This document shows, in pieces, positions 53,401 through 63,734 of a DNA stretch of 64,000 bases. Under the pieces are notes generated by a model. The model was given only the letters and a program-made list of their open reading frames with translations, ran no database searches and was not told the DNA's origin. The position numbers and the translations under genes were made by a program. Numbering within the stretch: position 1 is the first letter of the stretch; every line of letters starts with the position of its first letter. Origin of the DNA: Vitis vinifera (Eukaryota; Streptophyta; Magnoliopsida; Vitales; Vitaceae); the NCBI RefSeq assembly GCF_030704535.1, contig NC_081820.1:26207001-26271000 (forward strand). The letters run 5' to 3'.

Positions 53401-56400
53401 GAATATATTAATTCAAAATTTGGGGAGCACATTGAGTACTCTGCTTATGTTGAAGTCTTTTCAGAACCACAAAAGATCCCTCGTAAGTTGAAGTTGACAA
53501 GGTGAACTTTTTTGCCTTCATTTTAGAATGCAATTTTTTAAAAAATAATTGATAATTTCGACTTCTGGTTGTTTCTGTCTTTTGGGTCTCCTGCAAAAGT
53601 TTTACATTATATTTTAAATTCCCATTTATGCCCTTTTTTTTTCTGCAGGCAATATAGGGAGTATTTAGAGAATCTACTGGAGTATCTGATATATTTTTTC
53701 GAGCGGACAGAGCCATTGCAAGATCTCGATAGAATATTTACAAAGGTTTGCTTTAGCTTGGTTATTTTTTTAAAAAAATTTATTTTTATTTTTGTTGTCA
53801 TATCATTGTTGAGTTTGCTTTCCATGAAGTCTGTTGTCTTTGTTCTTATTTCTTGAAAATCATCACAATATTCTATGACATGTAGCCTCCTTGTGTACTA
53901 CCAAAATAGTGATACCTGTATCAACCTACCTGGCAGTGAGGTTTGCAGGTTCTCTACTTTTCAATTTTGGCTTTGAGGGATTTTTACAGATCAAATGATA
54001 TTTGATTTTCCTTTTTCATTTAAAACAAAGACAATGCTATTACACAATTTTCTTCAAAATGAATTCAAAGGAAAACATCAAAATCTTTGAGTCATGAGTC
54101 TTGTGACAATTTGAGCTGTGATTGTTGGCAGCCACATCACAATGTTATATGCACTTGTTATGGATTCTTTGTAAATCCAATGGCCTATGAGATATTTTGT
54201 TCTAAGGGCCAGATTTTAGCCATGGGCGAAAATGTTGCTGATATTGAGTGATATTTTGTAAAAATATTGTGCTTTGGTAGAGCCCGACACAAAATCTAGG
54301 TAGGATAAATCCATTCACAGATTTTTTGAGTTTATGCCCAAAAAATGCAACCAGAGGACTTGAACCTGGTTTGTCTACCTAGTTCTTAAGTAGGTAACCA
54401 ACTGGGCCACTTTGGTCTTATGTCAGGAATGCAATATGATTATATATTATTGTTTTTGGAAGTTAGATTTAATTAAAAAACAAGATAATAAAATAAATTA
54501 ATTTTAATTATTTTATTTTTAAATTTCATATAATTGGTTGTTAAAAATAAAAAAAATACTACAAATCAAGATATCATATATATATATATATATATCATCA
54601 TTTATTTTATATCATTGAATACATTTGAATTAAATAGATCATAATTTTAGTATTAAATATATTTTCAGGTTGAACATGTCATTATGAAATGTTACAATAT
54701 TATTGTTGAATAATATTTAATGTATCTTAATAATGAATGTACACTTATAAAATCCATATTTCTTATCAACACACACGCATGAATATATTAATTTCTTCAA
54801 CAAAACAATTTCAAAATCTCTATTATTACTTCTTATATCATTTCTTACTTATCAAAAAAAAAAAAAAAAAAATCATTTCTTAGAGATTTTCCAACATTTT
54901 CATAAGTTTTGATCAATTTTTGCTTCACCGATATTTTGTGTCAAAATATCCATCGATATATCCCGATATATCCTTAAAATCGAGTTAGCCATATATTTGT
55001 CAAAATTGATATCTGGGCCGTCATGGAGTGGGTCGTCTGGGCTGCCAGGTGAGGGATCACAGGCTGTTGGGCTGTTGCCGAGGGAGGATGTGGAACGGGC
55101 CAAGCCAATTTTGCAGTCATCAGAAGCGTCTGGGCTGGGTTATAACATTTTAGGCCCGTGTAGAGAGGCTTGCCTTTTGGGCTGGACTGGCCCACGACTG
55201 CTGAAAGAGCCAGACGCTGGCATTTCTTCTTTCTGGTTGAAGAGCATGGAGAAGATGGAGGAACCAAGCCTTGTGGGGTGCCCAAGGACTGATGGTGCCC
55301 TAATGGAAGAAGCTCAGAGGTATGGAAATACATCTAGTCTTGGTGGATTATTGGTCCCAGCTGCTCCTTCTTCCTCTCCTCTTTTTTCCAGTCGGACCCC
55401 TTTGGGGTATTACGACTTCTCTGGTGTTGGTTGGGAGGTAGGCCAGAGAGACCCACAGGGCTGCATTGTCAATGGTTTAGGGTTTATGGAGCAAGGGGCA
55501 GTAGCCAATTGGGAATTGATGGAGGCCAGTAATGGCAGTAATGGAGAAGGTGGAGAGGAGCTACGTCTGATCCGTACAGAAACACTGGAAGAAAAAAGAT
55601 GGGAAGAGGTTGACTGGGAAGACAGTGAACTGGCCAGGTTTAGCAAATTCCTGGGGTTCTCGACAAAAGGATTGGAGAAGGATATCCTGGACTTTTTGGT
55701 CAAGATCAGAAAAAGGAGGGAAAAAGTCCATAGTAAAATTCTTCTGGACAAATCGAAGTTTGAACGGGAGCTGAAAAGATTAGAATGCTCCATTAATTAC
55801 GAGAGGGGGAAGAAGCTGAGGAATGGTATGCAAGAAAGAGGGGATCAAATGCTGGTTATCCAATGAAGTTAAGACTGTTAAGTTGGAACGTGCGGGGAGC
55901 TAATGATAGCTCCAAAAGAAAGGTGGTTAAGGCTATGATTAGGAGTCAAAAGGTGGACTTATTTTGTCTCCAGGAGACAAAAATTCAAGTAATGGATGAG
56001 GGAGTGGTTAGGAGCCTAGGCACTGGGAGGTTCTTGGAATGGGGGGCTTTGGATGCTCATGGCTCTGCGGGTGGTGTGCTGATTTGTTGGGATAAAAGAA
56101 CTCTGGAGTTGATTGAGATGGAAGTGGGTCAGTTTTCTATTTCCTGTAGGCTAAGGAATGTGGAGGATGGGTTTGTCTGGATCTTCACAGGGGTTTATGG
56201 GCCGTTCTCTAGGGAGGAGAGGGAAGTTTTTTGGGAAGAGTTAGGGGCAATTAGAGGCATATGGAGTGACCCGTGGTGTATAGGGGGCGATTTTAATGTC
56301 GTCCTGTCTCAAAGAGAAAGGAGCAGTCAGGGAAGGATAAGTGGTGCGATGAGAAGATTCGCCCAGGTAGTAGATGAGTTAGAGCTTCTAGATCTTCCGC

Positions 56401-59400
56401 TACAAGGTGGTGTGTTCTCATGGAGTGGGGGCAGAAATAACCAAGCATGGGCAAGACTGGATAGATTCCTCGTGTCTCAGTGCTGGCTGGATAAATGTTG
56501 CGGGGTGGTTCAATGTAGGTTGCCGAGGCCCATATCGGATCATTTTCCTATTATGCTGAAGGGTGGAGGATTAAGACGAGGCCCATCTCCGTTTAGGTTT
56601 GAAAATATGTGGCTGAAAGTAGATGGCTTTAAGGACCTCCTTCGGGAGTGGTGGCAGGGGACAGTGGTGAGGGGGAAGGCCAGTTTTAGATTGGCCTCTA
56701 AGCTGAAGGTGCTGAAACAGAAAATCAAAGAGTGGAATAGGGAGGTGTTTGGCAGACTAGAAGTTAATAAGAGCTTGGCTCTCCAGCAGGTTGAATTCTG
56801 GGACAGGGTGGAAAGTGAAAGGAGCCTGTCAGTAAGTGAAACGGAAATGAAAAAGGAAGCTAAGGAAATTTTCAAAAAGTGGGTCCTTCTGGAAGAAACC
56901 CACTGGAGACAAATGTCGAGGGAGTTGTGGCTGAAGGAGGGGGACAAAAATTCAGGCTTCTTCCATCGGATGGCCAATGCCCATCGTAGAACTAATTCCA
57001 TGGACAGAATCAAAATCAATGGGGTGTGGAGGACTGAGGAGCAGGAGGTAAGGGAGGGGATTGTGCAAAACTTCCAGCAGCTGCTCACTGAAGAGCCAAG
57101 TTGGAGAGCGGATATTGAGGGGCTGCACCTCCCTCGCCTAAACACTTGTGAGGCTGAAGGCTTGGAGGTGCCTTTCACTATGGAAGAGATCCACTCTGCT
57201 TTGATGGATATGAATGGTGACAAAGCTCCTGGACCGGACGGGTTTACAGGGGCTTTCTGGCAAACATGTTGGGAATTTGTGAAGGAGGAGATCATGGATC
57301 TGTTCAAGGAGTTCTTTGTGCAAAAATCTTTTGCAAAAAGTCTCAACACCATTTTCTTGGTTCTTATCCCTAAGAAAGGGGGAGCGGAGGACCTGGGGGA
57401 GTTCCGGCCTATTAGCTTGCTAGGGGGACTGTACAAGCTTGTGGCCAAGGTGTTGGCAAATAGACTGAAGAAGGTCCTTGGAAAGGTGGTTTCAATGGAT
57501 CAAAACGCCTTTGTGAGGGGGAGACAGATCCTGGATGCCTCTCTTATAGCTAATGAGGTGGTTGACTTTTGGTATAAGCGTAAGGAGAAGGGGCTGATCT
57601 GCAAATTGGACATTGAAAAAGCATATGATAGCATCAACTGGAATTTCCTTATGAAAGTCTTACAAAAGATGGGATTTGGGAGTCGTTGGATGGAGTGGAT
57701 CTGGTGGTGCATTTCAACTGCCAAATTTTCTATCTTGGTGAATGGGGTGCCGGCGGGTTTTTTCCCAAGTTCCAAGGGGCTGCGTCAGGGTGATCCTCTA
57801 TCTCCCTATCTCTTTGTCATGGGTATGGAAGTGTTAAGTGCTCTCATAAGAAGGGCGGTTGGGGGAGGGTTCGTCTCAGGGTGCAGCCTTAAGGGGAGAG
57901 GAGGGCTGGTGATGGAGGTCTCTCATCTTCTCTTTGCGGATGACACAATTATCTTTTGTGAAGCTAAGAAAGAGTATCTTACCTCTTTAAGCTGGATCTT
58001 GGCTTGGTTTGAGGCGGCGTCCGGTCTAAGAATAAACCTAGCCAAAAGTGAGCTAATCCCTATTGGGGAAGTTGAAGAAATTGAGGAAATGGCAGTGGAG
58101 CTTGGGTGCAAAGTGGGAGCTCTTCCTTCAGTTTACTTGGGGCTTCCTCTTGGAGCCAATCACAAGGCCATATCTATGTGGGATGGGGTGGAAGAAAGAA
58201 TGAGGAGAAGATTAGCCCTTTGGAAAAGACAATACATTTCTAAGGGCGGGAGAATAACCCTCATCAAGAGCACCTTGGCTAGCATTCCAATTTATCAATT
58301 GTCCCTTTTTCGGATGCCAAAGTCAGTAGCGAAAAGGCTTGAAAAGTTACAAAGAGATTTTCTTTGGGGAGGGGGGAGAATGGAAAGGAAAATTCACCTC
58401 ATCAATTGGGAGGTGGTGTGCACTCAGAAAGTGAAGGGAGGGCTTGGCATAAGGAAGATTGATCTCCTTAACAAAGCCTTGTTGAGTAAGTGGATTTGGA
58501 GGTTTGCTTTTGAAGAGGGTACTCTTTGGAAGAAAGTGATTGGGGTGAAATATGGGCAAGAAGGCCTTGGTTGGCGGACAAATGAAGCTCGCGGAGCCTT
58601 TGGTGTTGGGGTTTGGAAGGAGATTTTGAAGGAGGCAAATTGGTGTTGGGACAACATTAGGTTTAAGGTGGGAAAGGGGACGAGGGTTAATTTTTGGACT
58701 GATCATTGGTGTGGTGATGAGGCGTTGTCCAGAATTTTCCCTCAATTATTTGCTTTGGCGGTGCACAAAAATGCAACTATCAGTGAGGTGTGGGACTCCA
58801 GCCTTGGTCAAGGAGGTTGGAACCTCAGATTTGCTAGGGATTCAAATGATTGGGAGCTGGTTGTCATAGAAGCTTTGTTTAACATGCTGAGGGATTTCAA
58901 GCTTTCTCAAGAAGAGGACTCGGTGGTATGGAGAGGAGGAGGTCAAGGTAAATTTGGGGTCAGCTGTGCTTACAACCTGCTGGCTGCTCCTAACTCCCTT
59001 GAATTCCCGGTTAGATGCATTTGGGTGGACAAGGTCCCTACCAAAGCTGCTTTTTTTGCTTGGGAAGCTACATGGGGGAAGATCCTTACCTTGGATAGGC
59101 TCCAAAGAAGAGGGTGGCAGCTTCCTAATTGCTGTTTTTTGTGTGGTTGTGAAGAGGAAAATGTACATCACATTCTTTTACACTGTACAGTGGCTAGGGT
59201 TCTTTGGGATATTATCCTTGCCTTGTTTGGGGTTCATTGGGTGTTCCCAGAGACGGTCATAGAGGTGTTACTTAGTTGGAGGGGCTCCTTTGTGGGGAAA
59301 AAGAGGAAAAAAATCTGGAATTCCATACCGGTGTGTATTTTTTGGACGGTTTGGAAGGAGAGAAATAGATTAGCCTTTAGGGGGGGCTCTTTAGACATAC

Positions 59401-62400
59401 AGAAACTCAAAAATTATTTTGTTTGTAACTTGTGGAGTTGGGCGAGAGTGTACATGGGAGAGGAGTCCTCTTCGCTTTTACTCTTTTTGGAGTGGCTAGC
59501 GGCTATTTAAGGGCCGTTGAGGCTGTTTGTCTCTTTTGCTTTTTGGGGTGGGGCTGAGTTTGTATACTTCCTGTATGCTTTTGGCTTTTTTGCCCTTTAA
59601 TACAAGTTGTGCTTATCTATCAAAAAAAAAATATTTTCATCTTTGATTTTAGCACAATCATCTCTTGTAATGGCCAGGGATTTATGTTCTGAGCCTAATT
59701 CCATGTGCATTATTATTCTTATAATTAATTTTTTATTTTCCACATGCTTGTGGTGGGGAGGCTGAGAATCGATTAGTAGATAGAAGATGAAAGGAGTCCA
59801 TTAAAATAATCTTGAATGACAAATGCTTTTGGTTTGGTCTTTCAGTCATGTCTTGTTTTCTTACATAAGGATGGGTGTTTTTTTTTCCAGCTTGCAACCG
59901 ATTTTGAAGAGCAATGGGCAAATGGAATGGTAGAGGGGTGGGAGAATGAGAGTCAAGAAAATGGGAATGTTCCAACTCAACATGCGGCAATTGATCTTGA
60001 TTATTACAGTACAGTTGAAGAGGTGATGGAAGTGGGTCCTGAAATGTTAAAGGAGGTAAAGTGGTCTTGGTAGTATTATTAAAGTTTCCAGTAACTCTTT
60101 AGTTTGCTCTTCATTGTTCCCACTTTCAAACTTGTAGTTCTAAAACTTTTATGGTGATGCATTAATCTTATATGTGGTATTTAGGACTGGGGTTGTCTGT
60201 GAACTAACCAATGGGGCATTTGGATAAATGAAAAGAATAGTGCAGAAGTTCTAATGGTTTTCCCTTTGTAAAACCATGGAACTTTTCATCTAAAGCATTA
60301 TATGTGGTATATAGGACTGGGGTTGTCTGTGAACTAACCAATGGGGCATTTGGATAAATGAAAAGAATAGTGCTGAAGTTCTAATAGTTTTCCCTTTGTA
60401 AAACCATGGAACTTTTCATCTAAAGCATTATTAGTTTTAATTATTTGGCTGGTTCTCTATCTAATTGCTAATTTGAGTGTTATAGAGTAACTACTTATCA
60501 TAGAGGAATATCTGTCCTTGTATATGGGATGATGCAATCACTGAGTTGCTGCAATGAAAGACTTTCAAAATTTTCTTAGGTTTTTTAATTTTTCAAGTGA
60601 CTGGTCTTATTTTTCATAAAACTGAAAACAATATTAATGAAAACCTTTTAGCATTGAATTTATAGAACCAAAAACTTAATCTCATTGTACGCCTGATAAA
60701 ACTTGAGCAATCTTTGGATAGTTTACGGTCATGTGAAAAGAGTGCTTACAAATGTAAGCAAACTTCATCCCTTTTTGGTGAAACAAAAATGGAGTGATTT
60801 CTATATAACATATCCTCTAACATTCTTCATGTGGAAATATTTAGTGTTCTATATTGACTTGTGTTATCAAACAGATCTTTACCCTTATTAGCTACATAGA
60901 GGTTAGGTTATCAGCTGAGGTCTTAGAATTGTGTTATCAAACAGCTTCTTACCCACATTGGAACAAAGAGTACAGTCAGTGCCCAGCCTTTATAGTTCAA
61001 CAGTGATTGGGGCTCAATTTTGGTTTGTTAATTATGGTGCTGATGTGGTAAAATTGTGGATTTTTGGGTCAAATTCAAACAGTTACTGAAAATGGTTGAA
61101 ATTGATTCATTTTTCATTGAAAAGTTTTTATAGAACTTCAAATTGAAATGAAATTCTCAAAATGTTTAAAACTGTCTAAAAGTGGAAAGCTTGACTTTGT
61201 TACCCTGAAACATTTCATTGCTGATATTCCTAAAGCAGGCTTTGTTGTTAGTAGCCATGATTTCCACAGTAACTGGAGTCAGTCTCTTTTGTATATTCTC
61301 TCTCTTTTTCCTTTTTTTCTTTTTTATTTTTTTTATTTGCCTATCCTTTAAGATTCAGACTCATCTGTTATTTTCCCTTTCAGTTATGATTTCCCCTTAT
61401 TTATCATCATATCTTTTCCTGACAGGCATTGGCTGCTCTAGGACTAAAGACAGGTGGTACTGTTCAGCAGCGTGCTGAGAGACTTTTCCTCACAAAGGTA
61501 ATCGTGTTCAGCTTCTTTCATCTTTACCGAAAATCAAAATTGTGTTCAGCTTCTTTATCTAATTTAAGATTAAGAATTAAATGAATTAAGTTTATTGAGA
61601 AAACATTGTATTCGAATCATGGACACAGCTTATAATTGATTATATTTGCCTTAATCGATAATCTTCTTTCTTATTCAACTAATAATCCTTAATTTAGTAG
61701 TCATTTCACTCTTTTTAGATGACTTTATATTATGCTCCAAGAAAGCACTAAAAAAAGAAAAATAAAATAAAAAAATAAAAATGTAATGTTGAATGCAAAT
61801 TTGCTTTCAGATTTAGATGATTTGTTTTTAACTTTTTTTTTTTTACTTATTCTTTTTTTTTTAACTGAATAGAAAAAGCAAAATATTTGGCTTTTTGTTG
61901 AATGCTAAAAATAACTTTTTAAAATAACCAAAGCACAATCTCAACACAATCTTCACCCTATTAATACTTAATACTTAACAAAAATAAAATAATAAAAAAA
62001 CAAACAACTTAATATTTAATTTTATTAAGTTGTATTTAGATTTAAGTCAAATTAAGTTCTATTTAGATTTAAAGGAAAAAAACAAACACCCTTATGTTTC
62101 AGTCCTAAAAAATATTAAGAAAAATGATTTTCTTAAAATTAGTTAAAAATTTATATATTTTCAAATGATTTATTCTTTATATAAAGAGGTAAAATAAGTG
62201 AAATGTGTTTGAAATAGCCTATAAAAATAATTTATTGATTTTAGATCTATTTTTATTTTATTTTTTATTTTTCCTCTCTATTTTTGTTTCCTAGTATTTT
62301 CTCTCAAATTTTCCAAACATAGCCTTGGAAATCCAGTCATTAGGACTCTTCCATTTCTGACCTCAAAACTTATCCCATCTAAAGAGTCGCTACTGTGCAT

Positions 62401-63734
62401 CCTAAGTCCTCTACTGGAACATATCCCTCGTATTTCTAGTACCAATGTGTGAAGAATCCAATTTGACATGCGTGTTCCATGTCTATTTTCCTTCTGTGCA
62501 GCACACACCTCTTGAGCAGTTGGACCAGAAGCATTTTGCCAAGGGTTCACGTCGATCAGAACAAAATGGTACTCCTGCTGCTCCAAAAGAAGCTGACAGT
62601 TCAAAAGAAATTGCCCTCCTAGAGGCGAAGTTGAGAAAGATATGTGAATTACTGTATGAGGTTCGTATATGTTATAGTCCCTTGATCAAAATAAATCTCT
62701 AAGTCATTTCATAATCCTTCATGCCGGCATGTCACAGTTACTACACCTGTCTGTATTCTGCATTCAGAATCAACATGCGTTGATATGAATAATCATTTGA
62801 TGTACCAAAGATGTAAAGTTTTTTGGTTACCGGTTGTTTATTTTATTGTTTTGACATTGTGCAGACTATCGTGCGAACAAAAGAAAATATCGAGAAGAAA
62901 CAGGCTTTGACATATGAGGAAATGGAAGCAGAACGTGAAGAGGTAGTTTTGCTTCCCCTTTTTATTTGTTTTTCTTCTCATATCTTTTTCTTTTTCAGTT
63001 GTTTTTTTCCTCTCTAGAATTTCCTTGTCAAAATCCCCATCCTGCAAAGGTGTGAAGGCATCATGGTAACTGTGTGGCATAATCATTCCAGTGTCGGCAT
63101 TCCCATGAACAGGCTTTTTTGAGCTAGACTTGTTTAAATCTTCCATGATACAAATTTAGATACAACCCGCAATGCCCACTTTCTTATATATTGTCTATAC
63201 CATTTGTTCATAATCAAGGGGAAGTCAGTTAATATGGCAGTATTTGTTGGATGGTGGTAAAGAACAAGGAGATTCTCCATCAAGATGGAGATTTGAACTT
63301 CACATCTTGTGCCTTCTAAAATTGCTTCTTTGGATAAAAGAAGTCACTTTTTGGAAGGAAAAAGCTAAAGAAAACTAAAAATAAATGGAAATTTTACTAT
63401 CTTCTGCATGAAGCTGATGTCTATGAAATTTATTGTTGTTAACATGTTGATAAACTGGAAATCAGAAATATACAGAAATTTTCTCAATGTGTGAGCATTT
63501 GCTTTCTTTCTTTTATTTTTTATTTTTATCTGCATTGTATCATACACTGCCATTTGCATGTCTTACCTCTGATAGTCAACGTTTGGATTTGGAAATTTTG
63601 AGCAGGAAGAAGTACAAGCAGACACCGAAAGTGATGATGAGGAGCAGCAGATCTATAATCCTCTCAAGTTGCCAATGGGCTGGGATGGGAAGCCTATTCC
63701 TTACTGGTTGTATAAGCTTCATGGACTTGGGCAG
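50415..63734 (+). CDS. SF3A3: Splicing factor SF3A subunit 3 (SF3a60), 3' part beyond window
   Basis: Ten exons lie in the window: 50415-50588, 52929-53042, 53162-53266, 53359-53501, 53649-53745, 59891-60055, 61426-61497, 62502-62660, 62865-62942 and 63606-63734. All are in phase with GT-AG borders and give 412 residues. SF3a60 is part of the SF3A complex of the U2 snRNP and helps branch-site recognition in the nucleus. Residues 1-95 hold the N-terminal helix region (LLEVTRAGHEEIERLE, then FSAFYDRLKEI). Residues 130-230 are the conserved core (EAFGRYLDLHELYN, QYREYLENLLEYL). Residues 260-292 form a SAP-like helix pair (ALAALGLKTGGTVQQRAERL). Residues 387-412 begin the C-terminal domain (IYNPLKLPMGWDGKPIPYWL). 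The C2H2/matrin zinc finger (about 90 residues) must lie past 64000. Intron 5 is 6145 bp because of a LINE; intron 1 is a degenerate repeat array. Confidence 0.96.
50650..52500 (+). repeat. Degenerate tandem repeat filling SF3A3 intron 1
   Basis: A motif of the form ggtccagtagttttactaggtgttttgttctctcaaaatttattgatt occurs, with variation, near 50675, 50918, 51130, 51312, 51597, 51782, 51976, 52280 and 52457. It is accompanied by 'gatgattgatgcttgtt', 'acttagcaaaac.gaggagatgaaaag' and 'tttgcaactacatgtttaatg'. Copies are 180-300 bp apart. The best-preserved pair is 50740-50880 against 50998-51125. Confidence 0.75.
54280..54418 (-). repeat. tRNA-like sequence, probable SINE head
   Basis: Read on the minus strand, an A-box-like TGGCCCAGTTGG (54409-54398) is followed after about 31 bases by a B-box-like GGTTCAAGTCC (54366-54356). 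The outer ends ACCAAAG and CTCTGGT could pair as an acceptor stem. There is no good anticodon arm and no CCA context, so I read it as a tRNA-derived repeat rather than a tRNA gene. It lies antisense in SF3A3 intron 5. Confidence 0.45.
54838..54882 (+). mobile_element. Tail-only LINE micro-insertion with target duplication
   Basis: The 10-mer tcatttctta occurs at 54838-54847 and 54873-54882. Between them is cttatc followed by about 19 A. The cttatc-poly(A) ending is the same kind of 3' end as the intact LINE nearby (gcttatctatc then poly(A)). The inserted DNA is only about 25 bp. Confidence 0.7.
54997..55866 (+). CDS. LINE ORF1, 5'-truncated
   Basis: An open frame of about 289 codons has no ATG at its left end (the first codon reads TTG), so it is the 3' part of a longer ORF1. 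It is rich in Gly, Ser and Pro at first and ends in a Lys/Glu/Arg-rich helical region (FLVKIRKRREKVH, KSKFERELKRLECSINYERG) that could form a coiled coil. ORF1 of plant L1-type LINEs makes an RNA-binding protein; the nucleic-acid-binding part expected at the N-terminus is missing here. It overlaps ORF2 by ATGA (stop 55864-55866). Confidence 0.75.
   Translation: MSKLISGPSWSGSSGLPGEGSQAVGLLPREDVERAKPILQSSEASGLGYNILGPCREACLLGWTGPRLLKEPDAGISSFWLKSMEKMEEPSLVGCPRTDGALMEEAQRYGNTSSLGGLLVPAAPSSSPLFSSRTPLGYYDFSGVGWEVGQRDPQGCIVNGLGFMEQGAVANWELMEASNGSNGEGGEELRLIRTETLEEKRWEEVDWEDSELARFSKFLGFSTKGLEKDILDFLVKIRKRREKVHSKILLDKSKFERELKRLECSINYERGKKLRNGMQERGDQMLVIQ
55863..59510 (+). CDS. LINE ORF2: endonuclease, reverse transcriptase, zinc finger
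   Basis: An intact frame of 1215 aa. Residues 1-230 are an apurinic-like endonuclease (LSWNVRGAND; LQETKIQ; VYGP; GGDFNVV; SDHFPI). About 480-780 are a non-LTR reverse transcriptase (LIPKKGG...FRPISLL; CKLDIEKAYDSINW; GLRQGDPLSPYLFVM; LLFADDTIIF). About 1035-1105 are the plant LINE zf-RVT zinc finger (FAWEATWGKIL; CFLCGCEEENVHHILLHC). No RNase H domain is visible. Translation probably depends on ORF1 through the ATGA overlap at 55863-55866. All catalytic motifs that I can check are present, so it could be active; that is inference. Confidence 0.95.
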   Translation: MKLRLLSWNVRGANDSSKRKVVKAMIRSQKVDLFCLQETKIQVMDEGVVRSLGTGRFLEWGALDAHGSAGGVLICWDKRTLELIEMEVGQFSISCRLRNVEDGFVWIFTGVYGPFSREEREVFWEELGAIRGIWSDPWCIGGDFNVVLSQRERSSQGRISGAMRRFAQVVDELELLDLPLQGGVFSWSGGRNNQAWARLDRFLVSQCWLDKCCGVVQCRLPRPISDHFPIMLKGGGLRRGPSPFRFENMWLKVDGFKDLLREWWQGTVVRGKASFRLASKLKVLKQKIKEWNREVFGRLEVNKSLALQQVEFWDRVESERSLSVSETEMKKEAKEIFKKWVLLEETHWRQMSRELWLKEGDKNSGFFHRMANAHRRTNSMDRIKINGVWRTEEQEVREGIVQNFQQLLTEEPSWRADIEGLHLPRLNTCEAEGLEVPFTMEEIHSALMDMNGDKAPGPDGFTGAFWQTCWEFVKEEIMDLFKEFFVQKSFAKSLNTIFLVLIPKKGGAEDLGEFRPISLLGGLYKLVAKVLANRLKKVLGKVVSMDQNAFVRGRQILDASLIANEVVDFWYKRKEKGLICKLDIEKAYDSINWNFLMKVLQKMGFGSRWMEWIWWCISTAKFSILVNGVPAGFFPSSKGLRQGDPLSPYLFVMGMEVLSALIRRAVGGGFVSGCSLKGRGGLVMEVSHLLFADDTIIFCEAKKEYLTSLSWILAWFEAASGLRINLAKSELIPIGEVEEIEEMAVELGCKVGALPSVYLGLPLGANHKAISMWDGVEERMRRRLALWKRQYISKGGRITLIKSTLASIPIYQLSLFRMPKSVAKRLEKLQRDFLWGGGRMERKIHLINWEVVCTQKVKGGLGIRKIDLLNKALLSKWIWRFAFEEGTLWKKVIGVKYGQEGLGWRTNEARGAFGVGVWKEILKEANWCWDNIRFKVGKGTRVNFWTDHWCGDEALSRIFPQLFALAVHKNATISEVWDSSLGQGGWNLRFARDSNDWELVVIEALFNMLRDFKLSQEEDSVVWRGGGQGKFGVSCAYNLLAAPNSLEFPVRCIWVDKVPTKAAFFAWEATWGKILTLDRLQRRGWQLPNCCFLCGCEEENVHHILLHCTVARVLWDIILALFGVHWVFPETVIEVLLSWRGSFVGKKRKKIWNSIPVCIFWTVWKERNRLAFRGGSLDIQKLKNYFVCNLWSWARVYMGEESSSLLLFLEWLAAI
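60170..60429. repeat. 130 bp tandem duplication in SF3A3 intron 6
   Basis: The unit starting 'tatatgtggtat.taggactgggg' at about 60170 repeats at about 60300 with only a few substitutions (ttt/tat, gcaga/gctga, aatgg/aatag). Both copies end 'catctaaagcattat'. Confidence 0.9.
61560..62340. other. AT-rich MITE-like content in SF3A3 intron 7
   Basis: The intron between 61497 and 62502 contains AT-rich sequence with 'aataatttattgattttagatctatttttattttatt' and 'ttttccaaacatagcc', similar in wording to the 36.8-37.4 kb segment. No coding content is seen. Confidence 0.4.

Larger units (their letters stand above)
54997..59631 (+). mobile_element. L1-type LINE retrotransposon in SF3A3 intron 5, sense orientation
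   Basis: It has the 3' part of ORF1, a complete ORF2 and a short 3' UTR ending gcttatctatc plus a run of ten A at 59622-59631. The left border is uncertain, between about 54900 and 55005. A weak candidate target repeat, attttcat, lies at 54895-54902 and 59634-59641. The total is about 4.6-4.7 kb. It is inserted 1.25 kb after exon 5 and ends about 260 bp before exon 6. Coding frames are unbroken, which indicates a young insertion. Confidence 0.9.

Noticed and set aside
54356..54409. Functional tRNA gene
   Set aside because: The A and B boxes are present but the anticodon arm and T-stem do not fold convincingly, so a SINE-type relic is more likely.
55410..55793. 127-codon minus-strand open frame
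   Set aside because: Antisense shadow of LINE ORF1; Ser/Leu-rich complement of Gly/Glu-rich coding.
56540..57448. 302-codon minus-strand open frame
   Set aside because: It is exactly antisense to the LINE ORF2 reverse transcriptase region and is a shadow of that frame's codon bias.
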